From: Chitinophaga rupis
Lineage (GTDB): Bacteria; Bacteroidota; Bacteroidia; Chitinophagales; Chitinophagaceae
Direction of reading: 5' to 3'
Assembly: GCF_900109685.1 (NCBI RefSeq)
Contig: NZ_FOBB01000003.1
Location: 124,001-188,000, forward strand
Length of the DNA stretch: 64,000 bases
Shown piece by piece: positions 54,129 through 62,968 of the stretch; the first letter of the stretch is position 1; the number at the start of each line of letters is the position of its first letter. The translations under genes were made by a program, and so were the position numbers. The notes beneath the pieces are model-generated. The model had not been told where the DNA came from, did not search any database, and saw only the letters and a program-made list of their open reading frames with translations.

Positions 54129-57100
54129 TTAGAATTGAACAGATGCACCTAAGGTGAATGTGCGGTTTTGCGGGTAGTTGGCAAAGCCATACCATGCATC
54201 CGGTTTGTTATTGATATCGAGCCTTTCAGGATCCGTTGCTATTTTCAACGGGGTAAAAAGCGCCAGGTTGTCAACAGCGGCATACACGCGGATCATTCTT
54301 ATGCCTTTTACCAGGGATTGTGGCAAAGTGTATCCTACCTGTAAATTCTTGATGCGCATAAAGCTGGCATTAAACAGGTAATAGGAAGAAGGTACGTTGG
54401 TTATTTTGGGATACCCGTAAAAACCCATGTAGATCTTGGGTTTGGTGGCAGATGGGTTTTCCGGTGTCCAGCGGTCCAGCCAGTCGGTGGTTGGCATAGC
54501 GCCTTGCGCAAACGGATCTACGCCCCATTTATACAGGTACAGCTTATTGCCGTAGGAGCCATACAACTGTATGCTGGCATCAAAATTTCCCCAGTTGGCG
54601 CCCATGGTATAGGAGTATTCAAACTTTGGATATTGTCCTTCAAATACAGATCGGTCGTTAGCATCTACTCTCCCATCTCCGTTTACATCCTTGTACTTAA
54701 TATCGCCGGGAGTGGGCACACCACCCAGGGATGACTGGTCAGGGGATTTGTTGATCTCTTCCTGGCTCTGGAAAATGCCGTCCATGGTTTGCAGGTAAAA
54801 GGAGTTAATGGGATAACCGTTACGCATAATCGTTTGCCCATCGGGCCCGCCAATTTCATCAGCTCCAAAGGATGCCAGCTTGTTGCGGTACACCTGGAGA
54901 TTGGCTGCTGCATAATAGCTGAATTTTTTGCTAAGCTTGTCCTGGTAACGTACGCCAAACTCAACGCCCTTATTGCTTACCGCGCCATTGTTAACAATTG
55001 GCGCGCTTACGCCCAGGGCCTGTGGTACCTGCGACTGCCTTAAAATATCGTAGGTATATTTGGAGAACCAGTCAAAGGTGAAGCTCAGCCGGTTATTAAA
55101 GGCAGTCATGTCCACACCTATATCTGTCATGCGTGTGGTTTCCCAGGTCAGGTTAGGATCTACCAGCATATTGGGTATAAAGCCGGAAAGGATACCGCTT
55201 GCATAGGCATAATTTGTTTGCGCCAGGGTCGACTGGTAAGGATAGGTGCCTATGTTCTGGTTGCCCAGGCGGCCCCAGGATGCGCGGATCTTCAGATCAT
55301 TCAGCCATTTAACATTTGCAAGAAAACTTTCTTTGGAAATACGCCATCCGCCTGAAACAGACTGGTATAAACCCCAGCGGCTATCCGCAGGCAAACGGGA
55401 AGTACCATCGTAGCGCAGGCTTACACCCAGCAGGTATTTATCTTTAAAATTATAGTTCATGTTGCCATACAGTGAATGGATCACCCATTCTTCAGAGGTG
55501 CCGCCGTTTGTTTGCCCGCTTACTGCACCGGCATTCAGCTCTGTGAGCTGGTTGGTGGGATAGCCAATGCGGTTGGCATCCATATAGCTTTTATTATCTG
55601 TTTCCTGCTGCACGCCGGCTAAAACTGTAAGGTCATGGCTGCCGAACAGCTTATGATAATTCAGCTGGCTGTAGATGGTGGAATGCGTTTCGTCATGATG
55701 ATCCATCGCAAGGCCCGGCGTACCCACATCGGCATTACGGCTATAGGAAAGATCGCTGTACAGGTACACGGGGATCACCGGCCGGAAGGTTTTCATTTTG
55801 TAGTACTCAAAGTTAATACCGGCGCGGTTCTCCCACTTCAGGCCTTCTGCTACATCTACATCAATGGAAATATTTCCCTGCCCGTAGTAATCAGGATTAC
55901 TGGTTCTTAAAGTAGATGCGAGCACGGGATTCTTATTCCCCAGCTCCCGGTCATATGCCTTGGTGATCCACAACCCGTCTGCTGTTTGTGCCGGGTATAA
56001 AGGCGACTGCGCCAGGGTGGAGATATACAGGTCGGTGGCATTGTTGTAGGGAAATTGCCTGTCGCCATACCGCGCCTGGATGTTGGTGCCCAGCGTTACG
56101 CGTTTATGTACCCTGGAGGTTAAGCCCAGTGCAACGGTGTACTTCTTGTATTCAAAACCCCTCATTGTTCCCGGCTGGTTCGTAAATCCCATTCCCAGGC
56201 TATAGGTGGTTTTCTCAGTACCACCGCTTAAATTAAGATAGTGGTTCTGTACCGTCGCAGTGCTGAACATATCTTTCAGCCAGTCGTGGTTGGGATACTT
56301 TACGCGGTCGGTTGCATTCTGGTACAACGCTATTTGTTCATCCGTATAAATGGGCGCATTGCCGGAATTGGCCTCTGCTTCATTCAGCAGCGTCATATAC
56401 GTAGCTGAATTGGTAATGAGCTTTGGCAGACGGGTGGCTTTTGCAAAACCAATATTGTAATTGTATGACAGCGTAAATTTTCCCGGGTTACCTTTCTTGG
56501 ATTTCACCACTATTACACCGTTGGCGCCCTGTGAGCCATAGATAGCGGCGGCTGATGCATCTTTCAGCACGTTTACGGATTCAATGTCGTTGGGATTAAG
56601 CGCGCTCAGATTCCCCGGCACGCCATCCACTATCACCAGCGGGTTATTGCCTGCGCCGCTGAAGGTGCCTACACCTCTTATACGTAATTGTATGGTTTCA
56701 TTGCCTGGTTCCGCAGAGTTCTGCACTACAGAGAGGCCGGGCAGCTGCCCTTGCAGCAGTGAAGTGGCATCGGTGGCTACCCTTTTGGTAAGGTCCTCAC
56801 CATTGATGGTGGCAATGGCGCTGGTTAAGGTATGCCGGCTTTGGGTGGTATAGCCGGTTACTACTACTTCTGTTAGCTTACGGTCGTCTTCCATCAGCGT
56901 TACATTGATCAGGTTCTTTCCATTCACTGCTATCTCCTGTTTTGCAAAGCCTATAAAACCAAAGGTAAGTGTACCGTTAGCATCGGGCAGGTTCAGGCTA
57001 TAGGTGCCGTCTGCCAGGCTGGCTGTGCCTGTGGTAGTGCCTTTCAGCTGTATGCTAACACCCTGTAAGGGTACGCCTTTATTATCCGTTACGGTACCAT

Positions 57101-57491
57101 GAACTGTGAAAACAGCAGGTGGCAGCACCGGCTTATTCTTAAGCGTTACGGTCTTTTTATTAATGATATAATCCAGGGGCTGTTTATCAAAAATGATCTT
57201 CAGCGCTTCTGTAACTTCCATGTTCTTCAATGAAAGCGATACCGGCGTGGCCGACCGGATGAGCTGTGTGCTGTACAGAAAATCATAACCGGTTTGCTGC
57301 TGAATGGTGTACAGCACATCTTCCAGCGAGGCTTCGTGCACTTCAATGTTCACTCTTTGCGCATAGGTGCGTGCGCCTAACTGCAAGGCGGTTGTAAGTA
57401 ATAAGATACAGCTGAATTGCAGGATGCGCCTGTATCTGGCAAGGGCATGACGTGGCCTCCCGAACATTTGTTCAGTAAAATTTCTATACAT
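54129..57491 (-). CDS. SusC/RagA-type TonB-linked outer membrane transporter with STN domain
   Basis: A 1120-residue SusC protein. It has a signal peptide after a basic extension (about residues 20-42), an STN domain (about 47-105, LEDVLYTIQQQTGYDFLYS), a carboxypeptidase-D-like domain (about 127-205, VTDNKGVPLQGVSIQLKGTT), a TonB plug with KDASAAAIYGSQGANGVIVV, and a barrel. The STN domain links it to the upstream FecR. It is a full-length, intact transporter, 65 bp downstream of fecR. Confidence 0.95.
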   Translation of the reverse strand: MYRNFTEQMFGRPRHALARYRRILQFSCILLLTTALQLGARTYAQRVNIEVHEASLEDVLYTIQQQTGYDFLYSTQLIRSATPVSLSLKNMEVTEALKIIFDKQPLDYIINKKTVTLKNKPVLPPAVFTVHGTVTDNKGVPLQGVSIQLKGTTTGTASLADGTYSLNLPDANGTLTFGFIGFAKQEIAVNGKNLINVTLMEDDRKLTEVVVTGYTTQSRHTLTSAIATINGEDLTKRVATDATSLLQGQLPGLSVVQNSAEPGNETIQLRIRGVGTFSGAGNNPLVIVDGVPGNLSALNPNDIESVNVLKDASAAAIYGSQGANGVIVVKSKKGNPGKFTLSYNYNIGFAKATRLPKLITNSATYMTLLNEAEANSGNAPIYTDEQIALYQNATDRVKYPNHDWLKDMFSTATVQNHYLNLSGGTEKTTYSLGMGFTNQPGTMRGFEYKKYTVALGLTSRVHKRVTLGTNIQARYGDRQFPYNNATDLYISTLAQSPLYPAQTADGLWITKAYDRELGNKNPVLASTLRTSNPDYYGQGNISIDVDVAEGLKWENRAGINFEYYKMKTFRPVIPVYLYSDLSYSRNADVGTPGLAMDHHDETHSTIYSQLNYHKLFGSHDLTVLAGVQQETDNKSYMDANRIGYPTNQLTELNAGAVSGQTNGGTSEEWVIHSLYGNMNYNFKDKYLLGVSLRYDGTSRLPADSRWGLYQSVSGGWRISKESFLANVKWLNDLKIRASWGRLGNQNIGTYPYQSTLAQTNYAYASGILSGFIPNMLVDPNLTWETTRMTDIGVDMTAFNNRLSFTFDWFSKYTYDILRQSQVPQALGVSAPIVNNGAVSNKGVEFGVRYQDKLSKKFSYYAAANLQVYRNKLASFGADEIGGPDGQTIMRNGYPINSFYLQTMDGIFQSQEEINKSPDQSSLGGVPTPGDIKYKDVNGDGRVDANDRSVFEGQYPKFEYSYTMGANWGNFDASIQLYGSYGNKLYLYKWGVDPFAQGAMPTTDWLDRWTPENPSATKPKIYMGFYGYPKITNVPSSYYLFNASFMRIKNLQVGYTLPQSLVKGIRMIRVYAAVDNLALFTPLKIATDPERLDINNKPDAWYGFANYPQNRTFTLGASVQF

Positions 57492-57556
57492 GTGAATGTC
57501 AGGTTTAATTAAAGTTTTTGTATCACAGACAATTTTAATGGTGCAGCAATGACGTG

Positions 57557-58702
57557 TTATGGCATAACGATGACGTTCCTTCCTTCTATCTTAAAATGTA
57601 CCAGCCCGGTAAGCTCAAGGCCATTCAATAGCTCCGGCAGATCTTTTCCTTTTGAATAAGTGCCGCCAAATGTTCCTGCCGGCAGCCCGCCCCTGTATGT
57701 TATTTCTACATCGTACCAGCGGCTGATCTGCCGCATAATATCCCCGATCGTGTTATTCCTGAAAACAAAGTAGCCGGCCTTCCAGGCTATTTCCTGGTTT
57801 ACATTCACGCGCTTTTTTTCAATGCCCGGGCGCGATCCGGTAATAAGGCCCTGCTCACCGGGCGCCAGCAGTACGGAAGCAGTGGCAGCGGATAAACGGA
57901 CAGCCCCTTCCAGCAGGGTGGTTTTTAGTACGCCTTCATCATTATAGGCGTTAATATTAAAGTGCGTGCCCAGTACATGCACATCTGCCCGGTCCGTATG
58001 TACAATAAAGGGCTGCTGCTCATTTTTACTTACCTCAAAATAGGCTTCCCCGCTTAGCACCACCTTACGCTCTGCCCCGGCAAATACTTCGGGGTAGGTA
58101 AGTGATGAGCCGCTGTTCAGCCAAACCCGGGTACCGTCTGAGAGGGTTACGGCGTATTGCCCTCCCCTGGGCACATGCATGGTGTTCAGGGCATTTTCAT
58201 TTACCGCCCCATTACTGTTAGCGGTATAGGAAAGCTGGCCCTTTGCTTTTATGATGGCTGTGCTGCCGGTTTGCGCCACTACCCCTTCAGGCGCATCATT
58301 CAAGGTTATTACAGAACCATCTGCCAGTGTAAGGGTGGCAGTGTTAGTGCCGGGCTTAATGGGTTTGGGCGCTGCTGCCGGCGTTTTACTTTCTTTTACG
58401 GCCAGCTGCTTTTTAATATTATTCTTAGTAAACAGGGCGCCTAATCCCAGGGCCAGCAACAGCACCGCGGCAGCAGCCCGCCACCAGCTTGCAAGCCGGG
58501 CAACTTTTTTACCGCCGGTGGTTTGCATTATTTTGCCATAAATACGATCCTTCAGCTGTTCGTCCACTGCTGCAGCCTGTATTTCCTCTTCTTCCAGTAA
58601 ATGAAAATTATCCCGGTACTGCATGAGCTGCGCAGCTTCTTCGGGCGTGCAGGTTCCGTTCCGGTACTTCTCGTATAACAATATATATTCTTCTGGCGTC
58701 AT
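57557..58702 (-). CDS. FecR-family anti-sigma factor
   Basis: A 381-residue anti-sigma factor. N-terminal sigma-binding part, one membrane helix near residues 72-92 (WWRAAAAVLLLALGLGALF), FecR domain with GGQYAVTLSDGTRVWLNSGS and LSGEAYFEVSKNEQQPF, and C-terminal DUF4974 (IGDIMRQISRWYDVEITYRG). Divergent from its sigma gene (gap 158 bp), unlike the collinear order in the first locus. Confidence 0.92.
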   Translation of the reverse strand: MTPEEYILLYEKYRNGTCTPEEAAQLMQYRDNFHLLEEEEIQAAAVDEQLKDRIYGKIMQTTGGKKVARLASWWRAAAAVLLLALGLGALFTKNNIKKQLAVKESKTPAAAPKPIKPGTNTATLTLADGSVITLNDAPEGVVAQTGSTAIIKAKGQLSYTANSNGAVNENALNTMHVPRGGQYAVTLSDGTRVWLNSGSSLTYPEVFAGAERKVVLSGEAYFEVSKNEQQPFIVHTDRADVHVLGTHFNINAYNDEGVLKTTLLEGAVRLSAATASVLLAPGEQGLITGSRPGIEKKRVNVNQEIAWKAGYFVFRNNTIGDIMRQISRWYDVEITYRGGLPAGTFGGTYSKGKDLPELLNGLELTGLVHFKIEGRNVIVMP

Positions 58703-58860
58703 AAGGTGGAATAAGCGATAAAATTGGCTGTTGGCTTTATATTAGTAGGCCCACTCCTATATATAGTGTGTAAAACGGAACCGGCACACACATACTTTTT
58801 AAAATTTTTTAGAAAATATTCCGGGTTTATGGATTATTATTATTTTTATGGCACCACATT

Positions 58861-59454
58861 ATGAATAACGATTTCTCTGACCATGAATTATGGGAGGGTG
58901 TTGTCTCTGATAACAGTAGAGCCTTTGCGCTGCTATATGACCGCTATTGGAAAAAATTATATACCACTGCCCGGTACTATTTAAAAGACGAAGCTGCTGC
59001 CGAAGAAATTACGCACGATGTATTTGTATCGCTCTGGGAAAAACGCAAATCCAGCAAAATAGAGAATTTTCAGCATTACATACAGGCCACCGCCCGCTAC
59101 CATGTATATAAATATTTAAAAGCGGCAAAAATAAACTGTGTTGAATACCTGGACCAGTTTGCAGAATTAAACACGCCGGTAGTTTACAACTTTGCGCCGG
59201 AAAAACTGGTGTATGAGAACATGGAAGGACAGCTGGCGCAGCTGCTGAAAGACCTGCCACGGCGTTGCCAGGAAATTTTCTGGTTAAGCCGCATTAACCA
59301 ATTAAGCAACCAGGAAATAGCCGACCGGCTGCATATTTCAAAACGTACGGTTGAGAACCAGATAACGCTGGCATTGAAAGTGCTGCGCATTGCTTACCCG
59401 CAGTTCCTGCTGGCAGCAGCTATCGGTGATTTTATTTTACATTCCCCGCTTTAA
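58861..59454 (+). CDS. FecI-like ECF RNA polymerase sigma factor
   Basis: A 197-residue sigma factor. Region 2 is AAAEEITHDVFVSLWEKRKS, region 4 is LSNQEIADRLHISKRTVENQ. It would activate the divergent fecR-susCD operon. The last 18 bp overlap the convergent SMR gene. Promoter elements could not be settled in the AT-rich 158-bp gap. Confidence 0.9.
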   Translation: MNNDFSDHELWEGVVSDNSRAFALLYDRYWKKLYTTARYYLKDEAAAEEITHDVFVSLWEKRKSSKIENFQHYIQATARYHVYKYLKAAKINCVEYLDQFAELNTPVVYNFAPEKLVYENMEGQLAQLLKDLPRRCQEIFWLSRINQLSNQEIADRLHISKRTVENQITLALKVLRIAYPQFLLAAAIGDFILHSPL

Positions 59455-59802
59455 TCCCACAATACCCGCTACTATCAGCGCCAGGTAAATAAGCTGCATG
59501 GGCTGCCAGGGCTCTTTAAAGAGCGTAACATCTACCAGCTTCACGCCTATCAGCGCTACGCCCATCCATACTGCCAGCGCGGTTGAGGTGGGGATCTGTT
59601 TTACAGAGAGCGAGAAAAAGAACACATTGGCCAGGCCAAAAACAATATATCCCAACAGGGGCATTAACAACAGCAGGTTTTGCCGGCTGCTGAAAAATGC
59701 CGGCCAGCGGATAGCACCGATCTTTTTAAAGTCAAGGAACTTCAGGGAGAAGGTCCAGGCAATTTCAAAAACCGATGCAATCAAAAGATAGATCCAGGCC
59801 AT
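59437..59802 (-). CDS. SMR-type four-helix membrane protein
   Basis: A 121-residue member of the small multidrug resistance family. The key Glu13 lies in the first helix (WIYLLIASVFEIAWTFSLKF), matching Glu14 of EmrE, and helix 3 has TSTALAVWMGVALIGVKLVD. The start is ATG 59802 (an upstream extension is rejected). It starts 5 bp after the stop of the desaturase-like gene, so it is the last gene of that operon. SMR-fold pairs also flip lipid-linked sugars, and the operon context favours such a role over drug export, but this is an inference. Confidence 0.82.
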   Translation of the reverse strand: MAWIYLLIASVFEIAWTFSLKFLDFKKIGAIRWPAFFSSRQNLLLLMPLLGYIVFGLANVFFFSLSVKQIPTSTALAVWMGVALIGVKLVDVTLFKEPWQPMQLIYLALIVAGIVGLKRGM

Positions 59803-59807
59803 AACAT

Positions 59808-60707
59808 TTATTTTGAAATAGCAGGTTCGGGATTCCGCTGTGGTGGCTCCGCTGATCTGCGTCCCATCTTCCCTAACCATTTTATTAAGCCGGGGCGTAA
59901 ATGATAATATTTATTGAACAGCTTATGCTGCAGCAGGTCCTGCTCTGAAATCCTTTTTACTGCATGCACATGCTGCACAAAGTAATCTTTTGGATAGGCA
60001 TATGGTAATCCAAAAGTATCCGGCTTTTTATCCGGCAGGTAAGCGGTGCCGAACAGCCAGTCCCACAGCGCAAACTTGGTAGAGAAATTAGCATAGAACA
60101 CTTCCCTTGCATTGGCATGGTGCCACTGGTGCATTTCCGGCCCGTTGATCACATATTGCAGCTTGCCGCTCCTTACATTGATGTTGGAGTGGATATACAT
60201 GCCCCACACCGCATCTATCAATGCTTTGATGGGCACCACCAGCGGGTTGGCGCCTAACAGTATAATGGGCGCAAACTCAATGGTCTGGTTAATCAGGATC
60301 TCCAGGCTATGCGAACGGGAGCCGGCCAGCCAGTCCACTTCCCTATTGGAGTGATGGGCTTCGTGTGTGCGCCACAGTAATTTGGAATGGTGCTGCCAGC
60401 GATGGAACCAGTAGATATACAGGTCGTGCGTGATGAGGAAGAACACCACCTGTACCCACAAAGGCCAGCCCGTAACCAGGTGAAGGGCCGACAAGTGCCA
60501 GGCCCTGTCAACAGGAAGAATAACGTAATCGAAGATCAGAATCTTCAGGAAATAGCTTTGTATAAAGGTGTACCAAACCAGGTCCACCCAAAAACCTTCC
60601 CTGAAAAGGGAAAGTCCTTTGGTATAGGGATATTTTCTTTCCAGCAATACCAGCACCACTACGCTTAACAGCAAAATGCCGGTAGTGTAATACACTATAT
60701 GGTTCAT
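59808..60707 (-). CDS. Fatty-acid-hydroxylase / sterol-desaturase-superfamily membrane protein
   Basis: A 299-residue membrane di-iron protein. It has several hydrophobic helices (for example IVYYTTGILLLSVVVLVLLE) and the His-rich motifs of the family: HDLYIYWFHRWQHH, then HEAHHS, then HQWHHAN. These bind two iron atoms and hydroxylate or desaturate lipids. The start overlaps the stop of the NeuB-like gene by 4 bp (ATGA). The link with sugar-acid genes suggests that it modifies the lipid or acyl part of a surface glycan (inference). Confidence 0.85.
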   Translation of the reverse strand: MNHIVYYTTGILLLSVVVLVLLERKYPYTKGLSLFREGFWVDLVWYTFIQSYFLKILIFDYVILPVDRAWHLSALHLVTGWPLWVQVVFFLITHDLYIYWFHRWQHHSKLLWRTHEAHHSNREVDWLAGSRSHSLEILINQTIEFAPIILLGANPLVVPIKALIDAVWGMYIHSNINVRSGKLQYVINGPEMHQWHHANAREVFYANFSTKFALWDWLFGTAYLPDKKPDTFGLPYAYPKDYFVQHVHAVKRISEQDLLQHKLFNKYYHLRPGLIKWLGKMGRRSAEPPQRNPEPAISK

Positions 60708-61612
60708 GCAAGCGGCTTTAACTCCTCCTGTTGTGGTGTAATAACCCGGCGTAATCTTTTCAATACACCCATTTCGCTTTCGTATACACGTTTAATACCA
60801 TCGCCCATAGCGGTTTCTATATCGCGGATATCACGCACCAGCTTGTGCATACCCTGCGGCTCTACAGATGCAGCATGGTCAGATCCCCACATGGCGCGGT
60901 CCAGTGTAAAATGTCTTTCTACAAAATAAGCGCCCATTACCACTGCTGAAAGTGTGGTGGCTAAACCGGTTTCATGACCGGAATAACCGATGGGTGTTTG
61001 CGGGTACAGCTCCTGCAGGGTATGGATCATTTTCAGGTTCAGCTCCGCAGGCGGGCAGGGATAGGCGGAAGTAGAATGTGCTACCATCAGGTTATCTGTA
61101 CCAAATTTTTCAATGGTGCTTTCAATCTCGCGCATAGTAGACATGCCGGTTGATAAGATATAAGGTTTGCCGGTAGCTTTTACTTTTTCTATCAGTGCAT
61201 AATCCGTAAGAGAGGCGGATGCAAATTTGTACACACCCGGGTTAAACTGTTCTATGAAATCTACGGAAGGCTCATCCCAGCAGGATGCAAACCAATCAAT
61301 ATTTTTATCGCGGCAGTGCTGGTCAATAGCGGCATATTCATCGTACCCCAGCTCTACCTTATGCCGGTAGTTAATGTAGGTCATGCGGCCCCAGGGGGTA
61401 TCCCGCTGCATATGCCACTGGTCTTTGGGTGTGCAAAGCTCAGGAGTGCGTTTCTGGAATTTCACCGCATCGCAGCCTGCTGCTGCTGCTTCGTCAATGA
61501 GCTTTTTTGCAATTTCAAGGGAGCCGTTGTGATTGATGCCAATTTCGGCAATAATATAGGTGGGCTGGCCCTGACCAATACTTTTCCGGTTACTTACCGC
61601 AATTGTTTTCAT
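60704..61612 (-). CDS. NeuB-family sugar-acid synthase without SAF domain
   Basis: A 302-residue TIM-barrel enzyme of the N-acetylneuraminate synthase family, which condenses phosphoenolpyruvate with a sugar to a nonulosonic acid. The N-terminal signature YIIAEIGINHNGSLEIAKKL and AAGCDAVKFQKRTPELC are intact. Also present are STSAYPCPPAELNLKMI and YSGHETGLATTLSAVVMGAY, then ERHFTLDRAMWGSDHAASVE. The usual 60-residue C-terminal SAF (antifreeze-like) domain is missing: the protein ends about 30 residues after the barrel. Start ATG 61612. Product identity (legionaminate-, KDN- or pseudaminate-like) is not readable. Confidence 0.85.
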   Translation of the reverse strand: MKTIAVSNRKSIGQGQPTYIIAEIGINHNGSLEIAKKLIDEAAAAGCDAVKFQKRTPELCTPKDQWHMQRDTPWGRMTYINYRHKVELGYDEYAAIDQHCRDKNIDWFASCWDEPSVDFIEQFNPGVYKFASASLTDYALIEKVKATGKPYILSTGMSTMREIESTIEKFGTDNLMVAHSTSAYPCPPAELNLKMIHTLQELYPQTPIGYSGHETGLATTLSAVVMGAYFVERHFTLDRAMWGSDHAASVEPQGMHKLVRDIRDIETAMGDGIKRVYESEMGVLKRLRRVITPQQEELKPLA

Positions 61613-61641
61613 ATAGATTTTTGTTTGTTGTGGATATGCTG

Positions 61642-62139
61642 TCACGATCGGAATGCGATCAGCCACTCTGCAAACTCACGGAAGGCGCCTTCGCCGCCCT
61701 TTTGCGTACAATGAACATCTACTATCGCAGCTACCTGCGGCATGGCGTTTGCCGGACAGGCAGAAAGGCCTGCCAGCTGTATAATGCTGATGTCGTTAAC
61801 ATCATCGCCGATAAAGGCAATTTCTTCCGGCTGCAGTCCGCTGCGTTCCAGTATCACTGCCAGTAAGCCGCCTTTGTCTTTGATGCCCAGGTGCAGCTCA
61901 GTAATGTTCAGCTTTTCTGCACGTTTTACCACAGAGCCGGATGTTTCACCTGTTACTATGCCGGTTTCAATACCACACAGCTTCCGCAGCCGCTCAACGC
62001 CCATCCCATCACGGATGGAAAAACGTTTCATTACTTCGCCTGCTTCTGAATAATACACGCCATTGTCCGTTAATACACCGTCTACGTCCGTGAGCAGTAA
62101 TTTGATCTTTCCTGCTTTTTCTTTTAATGTTTCGTTCAT
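61642..62139 (-). CDS. KdsC-family HAD phosphatase
   Basis: A 165-residue HAD-type phosphatase. Motif I is LLTDVDGVLTDNG, motif II region TGIVTGETSGSVVKRAEKL, motif IV FIGDDVNDISII. It resembles 3-deoxy-manno-octulosonate-8-phosphate phosphatases, which dephosphorylate the sugar acid made by KDO- or NeuB-type synthases. Start ATG 62139. The NeuB-like gene follows after 29 bp, so it probably acts on the phosphorylated product of that enzyme. Confidence 0.85.
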   Translation of the reverse strand: MNETLKEKAGKIKLLLTDVDGVLTDNGVYYSEAGEVMKRFSIRDGMGVERLRKLCGIETGIVTGETSGSVVKRAEKLNITELHLGIKDKGGLLAVILERSGLQPEEIAFIGDDVNDISIIQLAGLSACPANAMPQVAAIVDVHCTQKGGEGAFREFAEWLIAFRS

Positions 62140-62158
62140 GTTGATGTTTGTTGAAATT

Positions 62159-62962
62159 TTAGATAGCTGTCCAACCGCCATCTACAACCAGGTTGGCCCC
62201 GGTCATGTAAGCGGATGCATTGCTCGCTAAAAATACAACAGCTCCTTTATAATCAGCGGCCGATGCCATTTTTCCTAATAATGTTTTGGCCGCGTAATTC
62301 TGTATGAAGTGATCATCCTGGCTGTTCTCCACACCACCGGGGGAAAGCGCGTTCACCCGCACATTTTTATTGCCCCAGTAAGCGGCCAGGTAACGGGTAA
62401 AGCCCAGCACCGCTGCTTTGGTAACAGGATAGGCCGGTGATTTATAAAAGGTTTGCTCCCCCGCTGCATTACGGTAAATGCTTTGATCCGGCGCTACTAC
62501 GCCGTAGGTGGATGATATGTTGATAATGCTGCCGCTGCCCTGCTGTACCATTGCAGTACCCATTACCTGCGAGCAGAGGAACATACCGCTTACATTCACG
62601 TTCCAGGAACGGTTCCATTGTTCCAGCGGGTAGTTTTCAAACATCGATTGCTCTTTTGCCAGCAGGGGGTTTTCAAACATATCGTTGATGGCGGCGTTAT
62701 TCACCAGCACGTCTATACGCCCGTAACGTTCCAGTATGCTGTTCTTTGCATTTTCCAGGGAAGCAGGGCTGGTAACATCCATTACCACTGCCAGGTGCTG
62801 CGGCCCTAATGCAGCGGCCAGGTTATTACAGGCGGCTTCGTTCAGGTCAGCTACCACTACCTGGGCACCGGCTTCTGCCAGCGCATGGCAATGCTGCACG
62901 CCCAATAACCCGCAGGCGCCGGTAACAACCGCTACTTTACCTTTTAAAGAAAAAAGATCCAT
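62159..62962 (-). CDS. SDR-family oxidoreductase
   Basis: A 267-residue short-chain dehydrogenase. The cofactor motif is VTGACGLLGVQHCHALAEAG, a variant of TGxxxGxG with a Leu at one Gly position; NNAAI and the catalytic Ser in NISSTYG, and YPVTK (Tyr and Lys) complete the site. It ends in NLVVDGGWTAI. It lies 6 bp after the aminotransferase gene. It probably oxidises or reduces the sugar before or after amination. Confidence 0.82.
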   Translation of the reverse strand: MDLFSLKGKVAVVTGACGLLGVQHCHALAEAGAQVVVADLNEAACNNLAAALGPQHLAVVMDVTSPASLENAKNSILERYGRIDVLVNNAAINDMFENPLLAKEQSMFENYPLEQWNRSWNVNVSGMFLCSQVMGTAMVQQGSGSIINISSTYGVVAPDQSIYRNAAGEQTFYKSPAYPVTKAAVLGFTRYLAAYWGNKNVRVNALSPGGVENSQDDHFIQNYAAKTLLGKMASAADYKGAVVFLASNASAYMTGANLVVDGGWTAI

Positions 62963-62968
62963 GTTGTT

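Noticed and set aside
54115..54195. 27-residue extension of the second SusD
   Set aside because: It would precede and disable the lipoprotein signal at ATG 54114, and it overlaps the end of susC.
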